Counted from the first letter of the stretch, positions 1-9,068 are shown. The stretch: 64,000 nt of DNA from an uncultured Bacilli bacterium (GCA_934101575.1 CAKORJ010000001.1:496001-560000); one strand, 5' to 3'. Made by a program: numbers and translations. Notes: generated by a model from the letters alone, not told the origin.

Positions 1-2
1 AT

Positions 3-128
3 ATTCATGGTTTTATTTATGAGTCTTGGCATTTTAGATATGTTGGAGTTAAGGTAGCTAGTGATTTGCATAATAAGCATAGTAATTTGACTTATGATGA
101 ATATTATTATACATTTTTATATAAATAA
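3..128 (+). CDS. C-terminal fragment of a VanY/LdcB-type D-Ala-D-Ala carboxypeptidase
   Basis: Only the last 41 codons lie in the window; the gene begins upstream. The translated tail contains the motif ESWHFRYVG followed by a stretch ending NLTYDEYY. This is how M15B (VanY/DdcY) zinc D,D-carboxypeptidases normally end: the WHFRYVG motif holds the last zinc-binding His. It probably trims the terminal D-Ala from peptidoglycan stem peptides outside the membrane. The signal peptide and the first two zinc ligands are off the window, so the call rests on this one strong motif. It converges on the lipoprotein gene that follows on the other strand. Confidence 0.75.
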   Translation: MHGFIYESWHFRYVGVKVASDLHNKHSNLTYDEYYYTFLYK

Positions 129-148
129 AAAAGGACTATTTGTCCTAG
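129..148 (-). terminator. Rho-independent terminator of the lipoprotein gene
   Basis: On the minus strand the hairpin TAGGAC-AAA-TAGTCCT runs into a T tract. It overlaps the stop codon of the lipoprotein gene, an arrangement repeated at several other gene ends in this window. Confidence 0.7.
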
Positions 149-783
149 TGTTCATATAATCCATGTATTTTTTGTCTTGTTGTATCATCTATGTCATTTA
201 ATGTCCATACATTGTCTACTTTTGTTAGTTTAAAATCTATTGTGTATTTTACTCTATCTTTTGCATCTTTTAGTTTGCCTAGTCTGTACTCTACAAATTT
301 TGAATCTGAGTTTGTTCCTGTTACTGCGTCTTTGGCGTCTTTGGTTGCATCTTTTGCTCCTTCAATGATATCTTCTGTTGCATTTTTTGCATCATCCACT
401 ATGCCATTTCCTGTTACTGATTTAAATTCATCTGGATTCTTATTGTAGTAATCTTCGGCATCTTTGTTTATTTTGTAGTAATCATAGACTTCTATTTCTG
501 CTGTTACAGTTGCAGTATCTCCATCGATAGTTTCATCTTTTATTTCGTATGACATGTCTTTGTATTGTTTTTTTATTATGTCTTGATATGTTTCTTTTTG
601 TGTGTCGTCCATTAATGAATCTGTATCTACCATGTCTTTTAATTGATTTAGTACTGTTTCATCTTGATTTTTATAACTATCTAGAAATTTTTCTACTTTT
701 TTAGTTGGAGTATTATCCATGGTGCAACCGCTCAATAATACAATAGCCATAATACATGAAAAACATAATAATATTTTTTTCAT
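145..783 (-). CDS. Putative lipoprotein with Lys/Asp/Ala-rich helical middle
   Basis: 212 aa. The start is placed at the ATG at 783 because GGGAGGA lies just upstream; an upstream ATG at 798 overlaps that ribosome site. The N-terminus is a lipoprotein signal peptide with lipobox LLSGC (Cys20), so the protein should be anchored to the outer leaflet of the membrane. Residues of roughly 60-110 resemble the mixed alpha/beta folds seen in many DUF4878-like lipoproteins (MVDTDSL...YKDMSYEI...TVTAEIEVYDY). This is followed by an insert of amphipathic Asp/Ala/Lys repeats (DAKNATEDIIEGAKDATKDA) and a final region ending with tryptophan-containing beta strands. I do not recognise a specific function. 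It sits at the 3' end of a run of envelope genes on the same strand. Confidence 0.7.
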   Translation of the reverse strand: MKKILLCFSCIMAIVLLSGCTMDNTPTKKVEKFLDSYKNQDETVLNQLKDMVDTDSLMDDTQKETYQDIIKKQYKDMSYEIKDETIDGDTATVTAEIEVYDYYKINKDAEDYYNKNPDEFKSVTGNGIVDDAKNATEDIIEGAKDATKDAKDAVTGTNSDSKFVEYRLGKLKDAKDRVKYTIDFKLTKVDNVWTLNDIDDTTRQKIHGLYEH

Positions 784-830
784 AATAAATCCTCCCATTT
801 CTATTATGAGAGGATTATTATTTTTTTATA

Positions 831-1604
831 CTAGATTTTGTTTAAACTATTTTTTTTGTTTTTTAAAACTATTATGATTATTATTGCTACAACTGAAAGG
901 AGAATGAATACTGATGCTATAATGATGCCTGCATATGGATTTTGATCTTTTGTTTCTGGTGTTTGTTGATCTTCTGTTTGATCTGTTGTGTTGTCTGATG
1001 AATCATCAGCTTCAGGATCTTCACCAACTATTTCATCCATTGATTTGTTTTCTTTGCTTTTATTTTGGGATACGCCGAAATAAAGATTAAAACTATCATC
1101 TGTAGGGTACCAAGTATATACATTATTATTGTGTTCTTTGGCATTATTACTTAAAACTGCTAAGTTTGTTTTTATATTTATTGTTATTGAATCTGCTCTG
1201 GAAGAACAATAGAATGGTGAAGTGGTTTTTATTGATATTTTTGCTCCATCGTTAACTATATCATATTTACTAAAACATTCTTTTATAATTCTACTACCTG
1301 CCAAAAATGATGGATTGTAATCATTTTTTAATGTAATAGTATATACTCCATTACTTTTTTTTGATGTTTTTTTGTATTTTACTTGTCTGTCTTCATCAAA
1401 GTTTATTTTATCTTTGACTACTGATGTCATAAAATCGTAATATCCGGTTTTACTTAACTCACTTTCTTTTACTGTGTATATATTATTTTCATGAAAGTTC
1501 ATATCATCATCTATTGTTAGATTGTACTCTATACTACTTGCATATGTATTAATAGTAGCTAGCATAAAGCATATTGCAAAAAAGAATATATATTTTAATT
1601 TCAT
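831..1604 (-). CDS. Secreted, tail-anchored protein of unknown function (paralogue of the next gene)
   Basis: 257 aa with an ideal GGAGG seven bases before the ATG. It has a signal peptide (residues 1-22, ending near TYA-SS), an extracellular region, an acidic Asp/Thr/Gln-rich linker and one C-terminal membrane segment (about residues 225-247) followed by KNKK. This predicts an extracellular domain tethered by its C-terminus. The ectodomain shares a pattern with the protein encoded just upstream: an N-terminal YNLTIDDD strand, a Cys/Tyr-containing middle and a xNNVYTW motif before the linker. The two are probably ancient tandem duplicates. I know no named family. It follows the 250-aa gene and the wall-hydrolase gene on the same strand with short gaps, so co-transcription is likely. 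Confidence 0.65.
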   Translation of the reverse strand: MKLKYIFFFAICFMLATINTYASSIEYNLTIDDDMNFHENNIYTVKESELSKTGYYDFMTSVVKDKINFDEDRQVKYKKTSKKSNGVYTITLKNDYNPSFLAGSRIIKECFSKYDIVNDGAKISIKTTSPFYCSSRADSITINIKTNLAVLSNNAKEHNNNVYTWYPTDDSFNLYFGVSQNKSKENKSMDEIVGEDPEADDSSDNTTDQTEDQQTPETKDQNPYAGIIIASVFILLSVVAIIIIIVLKNKKNSLNKI

Positions 1605-1613
1605 AATTACCTC

Positions 1614-2366
1614 CTATAGTTCTGATGCCTTATGTTTTTTTCTTATGAAAATAATTGTTGTTATGATTGCACCTGATAGTATTACAATTACTAATATTAT
1701 ACTTAATACGTTGTTTTTTTTACTTTCAGGTTCTTTTATATTTTTATTATCATTTGTTTTATTAGAATCATCTTGGTTGGATTTTTCTGTTTCATTATAT
1801 TTTTGTCCATAATCTATTGTTATATTTATACCTTTGCTTTGAGAATTTTTATTATTAAACTCCCATGTATATATGTTATCATCATTATTTATTTTATCTG
1901 CATTATTATAAATAACTTTGTATGGAGTTTTTACATTTACTGAAAAATTATTAAATTCGCATGTAAGGCCTTTACTTGTTGCAAAAGTAATAGCATTTGA
2001 ATTATCTTCTGACTCTGCTATGTTATAGTATTCAAAACAATTTCTGATTGCTGATGATTTTGTATGTTCTGATAATGGAAAGTTTCCTGTGACTATAACT
2101 TGTCTTTTTGTGTCATCTGCTCTTGAATTATAATAATCTATTCCAGATTCTTTTTCTCCAGTTGTAGAATATGGATTTTTTAAATTTGCATCATAATATA
2201 ATGGTGTAGGATATGTTGCATTTTCTTTTATTTTACTGTAATCTGAACTACTACCATATATTATATATTCTTCTTTTATATTGTTTTTATCTATAGTAAT
2301 ATTAGCTGTTGCTGTGCATCCTGTCATAAGGAAAACTGCTATTACTAATAATATGATTTTTTTCAA
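1614..2366 (-). CDS. Lipoprotein/tail-anchored protein of unknown function (paralogue of the downstream gene)
   Basis: About 250 aa. I choose a TTG start at 2366: AGGTGAT precedes it, and the ATG at 2396 would lie inside the upstream hydrolase gene. The protein has a lipobox (LMTGC), an ectodomain with repeated beta-strand patterns, a DNIYTWEF motif matching NNVYTWYP in its neighbour, a Lys/Asn-rich linker and a C-terminal membrane segment. A protein with both a lipid anchor and a C-terminal membrane helix is unusual. The start lies 8 bases after the stop of the upstream M23/SpoIID/C39 protein, and the ribosome site overlaps that stop, which suggests translational coupling and a joint role at the wall. 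Function not recognised. Confidence 0.65.
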   Translation of the reverse strand: MKKIILLVIAVFLMTGCTATANITIDKNNIKEEYIIYGSSSDYSKIKENATYPTPLYYDANLKNPYSTTGEKESGIDYYNSRADDTKRQVIVTGNFPLSEHTKSSAIRNCFEYYNIAESEDNSNAITFATSKGLTCEFNNFSVNVKTPYKVIYNNADKINNDDNIYTWEFNNKNSQSKGINITIDYGQKYNETEKSNQDDSNKTNDNKNIKEPESKKNNVLSIILVIVILSGAIITTIIFIRKKHKASEL

Positions 2367-2374
2367 ACTATCAC

Positions 2375-4894
2375 CTATCCTTTTGAAATGATCCAATATT
2401 GTTTTGATGCTGGTACTACAACATCTTTGAATGAATACATTTTTGATGGATTATTTTTATTTGGATCTTGAACGAATACCTCACCATCTTTATGTGATGT
2501 TAGAACTATATAATGTCCTTTGCTTGTAAATGGTTTTTTATCTGTAGATGCAATAACTAATTTTTTACCGCTATTTAAAGCTATTAGAACTTCTTCTTGT
2601 CCTTTTTTATCATTTGTTACTTGTTGTACTGTTAAACCATATTTTTTCCCTGCTGCTGCAAAGAATGAGTAAGCTGTTCCTTGTCCTTGAACTCTATGTC
2701 CATTATCGCATGAGAATTTTGCAAGTTCTACTGGATCATGTTCTTCGCCTAATAATGATGATGTAACTATGGCCATAGCAGTTGGTCCACATCCACTTGT
2801 GGCTATTGTATTACTTCCAGAACAATATGCATTTTTATAGTCATTTTGATAATATGGATAAATTTTACCTGAATAACCATCTCCGCCAACTGTACATGTT
2901 CCTCCAGTTACTCCTGTTATTTCTATTCCATCAGCATAGAAATATTTTAGAATTTCATCGAATTTTTTTCCTTCGTCTTGCATTTGTCTTGCTACATATT
3001 GACTCATTCCATGAGCATGACCTGCTCCATTTAAACCACCACTATATGCTGCTCTGCTATGTGGGGACTTTACTGTTATTTTATGTTTTTCTTTCGAAGG
3101 AACTTTTGTATATGTTACTGTACATGTTGTTCCACTACAACTTGCATCTGGACAGTCCTCGTCATGTATACAAAATGCGTCATACTGAGCTGAGAAAACT
3201 TTTCTGTTGTATAGCATTACTGAACCTGCTGTTTCTTGAGCTGCTTTTTTTGCTCTTTCATTTGCTTTTTGATATACTTGAGCTGATTGACTATTTCCAA
3301 TTGATTTTGAACAGTTACTAGTTGAGTTTACTGCATAAGTTCTTGCTGCTATAGCTTGAGCTTTCATTGCTTCTATATTATCTGGATCTTGGGAATTTTT
3401 ATATGAATTTTCTGCTGATACTACTCCGGCTATATAATCTTCTAAACTTATTGTACCCGTTCCACTTACTGTTATTCCATTTGGACAGTAATTTCCTGTT
3501 TCTCCTGTTGAAATAGAACTACTTGTGTCGCAACATTTTTCTTCCCCAGATGTACTACTATCATTTTGATAATCTGTAGCATCATTTGCAGCATTGGCAC
3601 TGTCTCCAGCTGGCTCTCCATCCCATTTACTACCACAACTTGTTTTAAATGCTTGATAGTTCATGAAATAATCTACATAGCCATATACAAGAGTGCCATT
3701 TACTTTCATACCGAAATGTAAATGATTTCCTGTTGATCTTCCAGAGCTTGCTACATTTCCTATTAGTTGTCCTTTACCGACTTTGTCACCTTTTTTTACT
3801 TTGATTGAATTTTTTACCATGTGGTAGTAGTGAGTTTCTATTACTCCACCATGTTTTATTGCTACGAAATTTCCTCTTGATTCACCACCGCAATTGGTAC
3901 TACTTGCTACGGTTTCATTATCTTTACAACCATCATTAACTTCTGTAACAACACCAGCTTGCGCTGCATATATTGGAGTTCCTCTTCCTATTGCTAAGTC
4001 GATTCCTCTATGGGTACTTCCCCACCTTGGACCTGGTTTTGATGTTATTGTATAGTTAAATTTTTTCCCTAATGGATTTTGCATTTTACATAAAAAATCT
4101 GTTTCAGAGGCTGACCCTGAATAATCTGCTCCATTATATGTACTTCCAGATGTAGTACTACCACCATCATCACTACAAATTGAAGCTATTACTCCAGCGC
4201 TTACTCCACCAAATAATGCAGCTATTACAACAAATGCTAGTAAGACTAATACTAATATTCCAGTTACAATTACTGCTACTTTTATTTTTATTGTTATAGG
4301 TAAGGCAGCAAATGACTGTTTAATTTTTGAGGTAGCCATTTGTTTTCCAGCGCTTTGTTCTTTTTCGCCACCTTTATCTGTTGAATTTTTACTTCCTAAT
4401 CCTAATTTTGATTTTATTCCTTGTCCAACTCTATTAAGTGGATTTAATTTTGAACCAAGTTTTTTCTTTGTCTCTGCATCTTTGTTATTGTTTTGGTTTT
4501 TTTTGGTGTTATTTTGGTTATTTTCCTTATTATTTTGCCCATTATTTTTTTCTTTATTGTTTTCATCGTTTTTACCATTTTTATTGTTTTGGTTCTTTTT
4601 TTTGTCTCCTGGGCCACCCTTTTTTCCTATATTCTTATCTGGTTTGTTTTGACCATTCATTAATTTATTCTTAATTTTTTCGCCTACCCCTGTGGCTAGA
4701 CTTTTTTTATTGGGATTTCCTACATTTCCTTTTACACCTTGAACGAGTCCTTTTCCAAAGTCTGTTACTCCATTGGCAATGCTCCCCATAGATGATTGTC
4801 CGCTTGCTCTCGGAAATTGTCCATTTCCTGCGGGTTCTTGAGGCTGAGTTTCAGAACCAACATTAATATCTTCTTGCTCATTATTTTCGTTCAT
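2375..4894 (-). CDS. Membrane-anchored three-domain wall hydrolase: M23 peptidase + SpoIID/LytB + C39-like peptidase
   Basis: 839 aa, start supported by GGTGATGTAAATG. Residues 1-195 are low-complexity (Asn/Lys/Gly/Gln rich), probably disordered and cytoplasmic; one membrane helix spans about 202-228. Outside come three domains. An M23/LytM endopeptidase (about 270-415) keeps its zinc ligands in HRGIDLA and HLHFG. A SpoIID/LytB lytic-transglycosylase-type domain (about 480-660) has ISLEDYIAGVV, AQAIAARTY and GHAHGMSQY. A C39-like papain-fold peptidase (about 675-839) has Cys702 in SGCGPTA and His794 in GHYIVL. SpoIID cuts glycan strands freed of stem peptides in spore formers, and M23 cuts peptide bridges, so the fusion could strip both. 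The first gene of a three-gene run with the two paralogous surface proteins. Family assignments are firm; the combined role is inference. Confidence 0.85.
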   Translation of the reverse strand: MNENNEQEDINVGSETQPQEPAGNGQFPRASGQSSMGSIANGVTDFGKGLVQGVKGNVGNPNKKSLATGVGEKIKNKLMNGQNKPDKNIGKKGGPGDKKKNQNNKNGKNDENNKEKNNGQNNKENNQNNTKKNQNNNKDAETKKKLGSKLNPLNRVGQGIKSKLGLGSKNSTDKGGEKEQSAGKQMATSKIKQSFAALPITIKIKVAVIVTGILVLVLLAFVVIAALFGGVSAGVIASICSDDGGSTTSGSTYNGADYSGSASETDFLCKMQNPLGKKFNYTITSKPGPRWGSTHRGIDLAIGRGTPIYAAQAGVVTEVNDGCKDNETVASSTNCGGESRGNFVAIKHGGVIETHYYHMVKNSIKVKKGDKVGKGQLIGNVASSGRSTGNHLHFGMKVNGTLVYGYVDYFMNYQAFKTSCGSKWDGEPAGDSANAANDATDYQNDSSTSGEEKCCDTSSSISTGETGNYCPNGITVSGTGTISLEDYIAGVVSAENSYKNSQDPDNIEAMKAQAIAARTYAVNSTSNCSKSIGNSQSAQVYQKANERAKKAAQETAGSVMLYNRKVFSAQYDAFCIHDEDCPDASCSGTTCTVTYTKVPSKEKHKITVKSPHSRAAYSGGLNGAGHAHGMSQYVARQMQDEGKKFDEILKYFYADGIEITGVTGGTCTVGGDGYSGKIYPYYQNDYKNAYCSGSNTIATSGCGPTAMAIVTSSLLGEEHDPVELAKFSCDNGHRVQGQGTAYSFFAAAGKKYGLTVQQVTNDKKGQEEVLIALNSGKKLVIASTDKKPFTSKGHYIVLTSHKDGEVFVQDPNKNNPSKMYSFKDVVVPASKQYWIISKG

Positions 4895-4949
4895 TTACAT
4901 CACCACATTTCTTAAGTATCTTCTATATTACTATATCATAAAAAACGAC

Positions 4950-4977
4950 AAAAAAAAAGGAAAACTTAGTTTCCTTA
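4950..4977 (-). terminator. Terminator of the thioester adhesin gene
   Basis: On the minus strand, AAGGAAA-CTAAG-TTTTCCTT is followed by nine T. It overlaps the stop codon of the adhesin gene. Confidence 0.75.
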
Positions 4978-7380
4978 AATCATTTTATACTTTCTATAAA
5001 TTATATAACTTCCTCCACCAATTAGTAATAATCCTCCAACTATTGTTGAAATAGCTACTACACTTCCTGTGTTTGGAACACTGATTTTTTTAGGACTATT
5101 GTATATTTTTAAGTGGTCTAGGTCAGTATCATCTTTTTCTTTTGATTTTTCTAATTTATATAAGTTTGATTTTGCACTTATTAATTTGATATTACCATCT
5201 GTTAATACTCTGAATTTAACTTCTGTTTTTAATGTTTGATATCCTTTTGGTGCTAGTGTTTCAGTTAGAGTATAATCACCAATTGGAATTGCAAAGTCTT
5301 TTGGAGTTCCATCAGATTTATATTTTAGGAATGTTTCTCCTTTTTCATTTTTTATTTCTATTTTTGCACCTTTTATTTCTTTTTCGTTAGTAATATCAAC
5401 TTTGCTTATTTTCATATCGATTGGTTTATTTGTTAGTGATATTGTTACTCTTTTTTGATATGTTTCATATTCAAATTCTTTTAATGCATCAGGTATTACT
5501 GTGTTATCACCATCTATATATTTTTGTAATAGTGCTTTATCATTTTCATCTACTTTGTTATCTTTATTAACATCCGATGCGTAGAATTGAATCTTTGTTT
5601 CTTCTATTTTTTTAGCTATAATGTCTTCGATTACTTTTATATCCTCTGCATCAATCTTTCCATCATTTGTTGGATCTCCTAAACGATATTTTTCATTTTC
5701 TATCATGATTTCGTCTTTTTCTGGAACAGCATTTGTTCCTTGTGATTTATATTTTAAAGCATCATTATCTTTATTTAATGTAAATTCATATGGCTCTTCT
5801 AAAATTTTATACCATGAATCTGCTTTTACTTCGACTAATATATAATCTCCATAAGGGATGTCTACAAATTCAGCAATTCCTCTTTCATCTGTTTTTACGT
5901 TTTTAACTACATTACCATGAATATCTACTGCTGGTTCTTTTTTAGGATTATTCTTTAATAATTGGAATTCTACTCCTGGAATTACTTTCTTTGTTTCAAC
6001 ATCTGTTTTAAGTATTGTTACATTACCATATGGTATGTTATAAACAGCTTGTACTACTTTTTCGTGATCTTCTAATATTTGTGCTCCTAGTGGGGTTCCA
6101 GAAGTGTTTTCTTTCCAATCAGCTGTTACTTTTACTGGAATACAATTATTTTTTGCTCCTAGTTTTTCTAATTGATCACTATCTAATGCATAACCTTCAA
6201 GAATTGGGTCTATTTCTTTTACATAATATGTTCTTGATTCACCAAGTTTTAGTGGATAGTATAAATCATTCCATTCTATTATACCATTTTTGTCAGATTT
6301 TTTTGCTGGGAGTTCTTTTCCAAGATAATTTACAGCTTTTTTACTACATGTATCATCACTAAATATTCCAAATGTTGCACCTTTCATATTTTTACCTGTA
6401 TACTTATCAATTTTATGAATCTTAACTGTTCCTTTACCAATTTTTTCATATTGATATGGTGCATAACCTACTACTGTTTTATATTTAGGTACAAAATATT
6501 TTGTAGTTTGTATTCTTGTTCCTTTTCTTGTGTAAACTGTTCCGCCATCACTATATGTTCTTGACATGCTTATTGGTGTAGTAACACTGTCATCTTTTGA
6601 AGTGATTGTTAACGTATTTCCACTTTGTGTTGCTGTTACACTTGTTGGGTTAGAACCTAATTTAAATTTAGAAAATACTGCCTTTGTATCGGTCATACTT
6701 CCTGAAAAGTTTCTATTTGCCTCGCTATATTTTAGTATTGGTTTATCAGTAACTTTTTGTGCTGCTTCAACTGATGCATAGGCGAAACTAGGTATAACTT
6801 CATGATTTCTCATTTCTGTTAATAAATTGTATGCTAAGTCAACTACTGCCGATGCACTGCTTCCTGCAACTAAACTTGATATTGTTGATTTGCTAACTGA
6901 ACTTTCAGATAGAATATTAAATCCACCATCAGCTTGTTGTTTTGTAGCCATCCATACAATTAACTGTGTAGCTAAAAAGTTATTGTTACATGTTGGTGTT
7001 GAAGTATTTGCTTGATATCCGTATGCTAATGCTCTTGCAACCAAGTCACTATTAACATTTGCTGCGGATGCTATATAACTAGGATTATCACTATTGTTTA
7101 AATAATGTGCACTTCTTTCAACACAATATACTAAGTGTCCACTATTAGATACATAACCAGTAAAGTGGTCTGATGGGGTATTGTTGTTTTCTTCTTTCCA
7201 CTCGTTCCAAACACTATTTATTATAAAGTATTGATGTTGGATACTACCGCTTGCTGGTCTTATTACACTTTTATCGCATTGTTTAACTGAGATTTCAGCT
7301 GCATCTACCTTTCCTATCCCTATTATACTTACTAACGCCATAAGTAATAACGCCATAAATATATTTATTTTTTTTGACAT
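4975..7380 (-). CDS. Cell-wall thioester adhesin with SpaA/Cna-B repeats, embedded dockerin and VPNTG sorting signal
   Basis: 801 aa from the ATG at 7380, which has AGGAGTGAT upstream. After a signal peptide (about 1-28) comes a thioester domain: LVYCVE supplies the Cys (about 86) and ATQLIVW the Gln (about 139) expected to form the internal Cys-Gln bond that lets such adhesins bind host amines covalently. SpaA/Cna-B prealbumin-like domains follow at about 315-455 and 455-560. A dockerin-like module (about 567-625) has two calcium-loop repeats, GDPTNDGKIDAEDI and ASDVNKDNKVDEND. A third SpaA domain (about 655-765) has the isopeptide E-box motif LTETLAPKGY. The C-terminus is VPNTGS, a hydrophobic helix and RKYK, a sortase signal. 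No sortase gene lies in the window. Divergent in layout from usual fimbrial shaft proteins because of the inserted dockerin. Confidence 0.85.
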   Translation of the reverse strand: MSKKINIFMALLLMALVSIIGIGKVDAAEISVKQCDKSVIRPASGSIQHQYFIINSVWNEWKEENNNTPSDHFTGYVSNSGHLVYCVERSAHYLNNSDNPSYIASAANVNSDLVARALAYGYQANTSTPTCNNNFLATQLIVWMATKQQADGGFNILSESSVSKSTISSLVAGSSASAVVDLAYNLLTEMRNHEVIPSFAYASVEAAQKVTDKPILKYSEANRNFSGSMTDTKAVFSKFKLGSNPTSVTATQSGNTLTITSKDDSVTTPISMSRTYSDGGTVYTRKGTRIQTTKYFVPKYKTVVGYAPYQYEKIGKGTVKIHKIDKYTGKNMKGATFGIFSDDTCSKKAVNYLGKELPAKKSDKNGIIEWNDLYYPLKLGESRTYYVKEIDPILEGYALDSDQLEKLGAKNNCIPVKVTADWKENTSGTPLGAQILEDHEKVVQAVYNIPYGNVTILKTDVETKKVIPGVEFQLLKNNPKKEPAVDIHGNVVKNVKTDERGIAEFVDIPYGDYILVEVKADSWYKILEEPYEFTLNKDNDALKYKSQGTNAVPEKDEIMIENEKYRLGDPTNDGKIDAEDIKVIEDIIAKKIEETKIQFYASDVNKDNKVDENDKALLQKYIDGDNTVIPDALKEFEYETYQKRVTISLTNKPIDMKISKVDITNEKEIKGAKIEIKNEKGETFLKYKSDGTPKDFAIPIGDYTLTETLAPKGYQTLKTEVKFRVLTDGNIKLISAKSNLYKLEKSKEKDDTDLDHLKIYNSPKKISVPNTGSVVAISTIVGGLLLIGGGSYIIYRKYKMI

Positions 7381-7458
7381 TATATCACTCCTATTCATAT
7401 AATCTAGACTAATTATAACTTATTATTTTTAGAATAGCAATGATTTTTTTGATTATTT

Positions 7459-8091
7459 TTATTTTTGTTTTTCTTTTGACAAATGGAGTATTTTGAATAT
7501 TTTTATATGTTTATCATTAAAATCTTTCAAGCTGTTTGTTAATGTTTTATATATATATTCTATGTTGTTATTTTCTTTGTTTGTAAACTCATAATATATA
7601 TATATTAGTTTTTCTATTTCATTATTTTTGTACAGCTCTTTTATTTCTTTTTCTAGGGTTTCTTTTATTATATTTTCTTTTCTTGTTAAATTATTTTGTT
7701 TTTCTCTTCTTTTTTCTAATATTTCATAACTAAATGTTATCATGTTTATGTTTTCTGATATTTCTAGGGTTTCTTCTTCTTCATCTAATAATAGTCTTGA
7801 TACTTTTTCTACTTTGTTTTGTTTTATTAGGAGTCCTATTACTATTAACCCATCTGTTAATAAGCATATACTTCCAGCATTTTTTTCTCCATTCATTTCA
7901 TACTTTGGTATTTTGTTTGTAAAGTTTGTGTCTAATAATACTTTATTTTGTGCTATGTCTTTTATTATTTTATTTGGTACTTTAAAGAGTATTACTTTTT
8001 TTACATATTTTATTTTATCTTTTTCTTCCCATTCAAAATGTTCTATTAAATTGTTATTAAAGTTTAGCAATATATCATAAATATAAGTCAT
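7459..8091 (-). CDS. Putative UPF0736/YjbA-like (DUF3603) protein
   Basis: 210 aa. The ATG at 8091 has GAGGG six bases upstream; an upstream in-frame ATG at 8154 has none. The N-terminus MTYIYDILLNFNN followed by EHFEWEEKDKI..KKVILFKV, and the middle ICLLTDGLIVIGLLI, follow the pattern of the Bacillus YjbA family (MYVYDIWVNW, FHEW, CFVVTDG). That family has no known function. The C-terminal third is a Lys/Glu-rich helical region. Identity is low, so this is a remote-homology reading. The gene is divergent from uppP. Confidence 0.5.
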   Translation of the reverse strand: MTYIYDILLNFNNNLIEHFEWEEKDKIKYVKKVILFKVPNKIIKDIAQNKVLLDTNFTNKIPKYEMNGEKNAGSICLLTDGLIVIGLLIKQNKVEKVSRLLLDEEEETLEISENINMITFSYEILEKRREKQNNLTRKENIIKETLEKEIKELYKNNEIEKLIYIYYEFTNKENNNIEYIYKTLTNSLKDFNDKHIKIFKILHLSKEKQK

Positions 8092-8185
8092 ATTTGATCC
8101 CTCAAAAATAGTATATACAATATTTTTAATTTTAATCTGTTTAATTTTTGACAAAAATAGTATATAATTAATTGTGGTGATTATA

Positions 8186-8995
8186 ATGATAGAAATAATT
8201 CAATATATAGTTTTGGGAATAATACAAGGTTTTACGGAACCTATTCCTGTTTCTTCTTCTGGACATGTTATGATTTTAAACAATTTACTTAATACTAATA
8301 TTGATATTGGACTTCTTGCTGTCCTTACTAATTTTGGTAGTTTAATTGCTATTATTGTTCTTTATTGGGATAGAATTAAGACTTTGTTTTTAGATTTTTT
8401 TAATTATCTTAAGAACGATGATCCTTCTTCTAAGGAAAACTTTAGGTACTGTATTTTACTTATTGTTGCTACTATTCCTGCAGGGGTTATGGGACTTGTT
8501 GTTACTAAACTTGGACTTTTTGATGTTTTAGAGAAGAATATTAAATTTATTGGAGTTACTCTTCTTATTACTGCTGGTTTCTTATTTTTAATTAGAAATA
8601 TTAAAGGTAAAAAAGATAATAAACATATTACTTTAAAAGATGCTATTATTATTGGTTTGTTTCAGGTTATAGCTCTTGTTCCTGGTATTTCTAGAAGTGG
8701 TTCTACTATAGTTGGGGGTATGCTTAGAAATTTAAAACGTGATACAGCTTTTGATTTTTCTTTTTTACTTTATATTCCTATTAGTGTTGCTACTACTATG
8801 CTTGGTTTTAAAGATTTATTTTCTAGTAACTTATCTTTTATTATTATTATTTATTATTTGATTGCTACTGTTATTGCTGGATTTGTTACTTACTTTGCTA
8901 CTAAGTGGTTTAGGAATGTTGTTAAGAATGGAAAACTTATTTATTTTGTAATATATTGTCTAGTTGTGGGATTACTTGTTATTTTATTTCTATAA
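8186..8995 (+). CDS. uppP: Undecaprenyl-diphosphatase (UppP/BacA)
   Basis: 269 aa integral membrane enzyme that dephosphorylates undecaprenyl diphosphate after wall precursors have been delivered, recycling the lipid carrier; it also confers bacitracin resistance. The two family signatures are both present: EPIPVSSSGH near residue 20 (Glu-rich catalytic motif) and PGISRSGSTI near 170, with seven to eight hydrophobic segments and normal length. The ATG at 8186 is chosen because GGTGAT precedes it; the two GTG codons at 8174 and 8177 overlap that site. The gene is single, has its own terminator downstream and is divergent from the YjbA-like gene. Confidence 0.95.
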   Translation: MIEIIQYIVLGIIQGFTEPIPVSSSGHVMILNNLLNTNIDIGLLAVLTNFGSLIAIIVLYWDRIKTLFLDFFNYLKNDDPSSKENFRYCILLIVATIPAGVMGLVVTKLGLFDVLEKNIKFIGVTLLITAGFLFLIRNIKGKKDNKHITLKDAIIIGLFQVIALVPGISRSGSTIVGGMLRNLKRDTAFDFSFLLYIPISVATTMLGFKDLFSSNLSFIIIIYYLIATVIAGFVTYFATKWFRNVVKNGKLIYFVIYCLVVGLLVILFL

Positions 8996-9020
8996 AAGTT
9001 CTAATTTGTAGAACTTTTTT
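8993..9020 (+). terminator. Terminator of uppP
   Basis: AAAGTTCTA-ATTTG-TAGAACTTTTTTT immediately after the uppP stop codon. Confidence 0.8.
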
Positions 9021-9068
9021 TATTTTATTTTTTTATTTTTAGAATAGAGTTATCTAGGAGATGATTTT

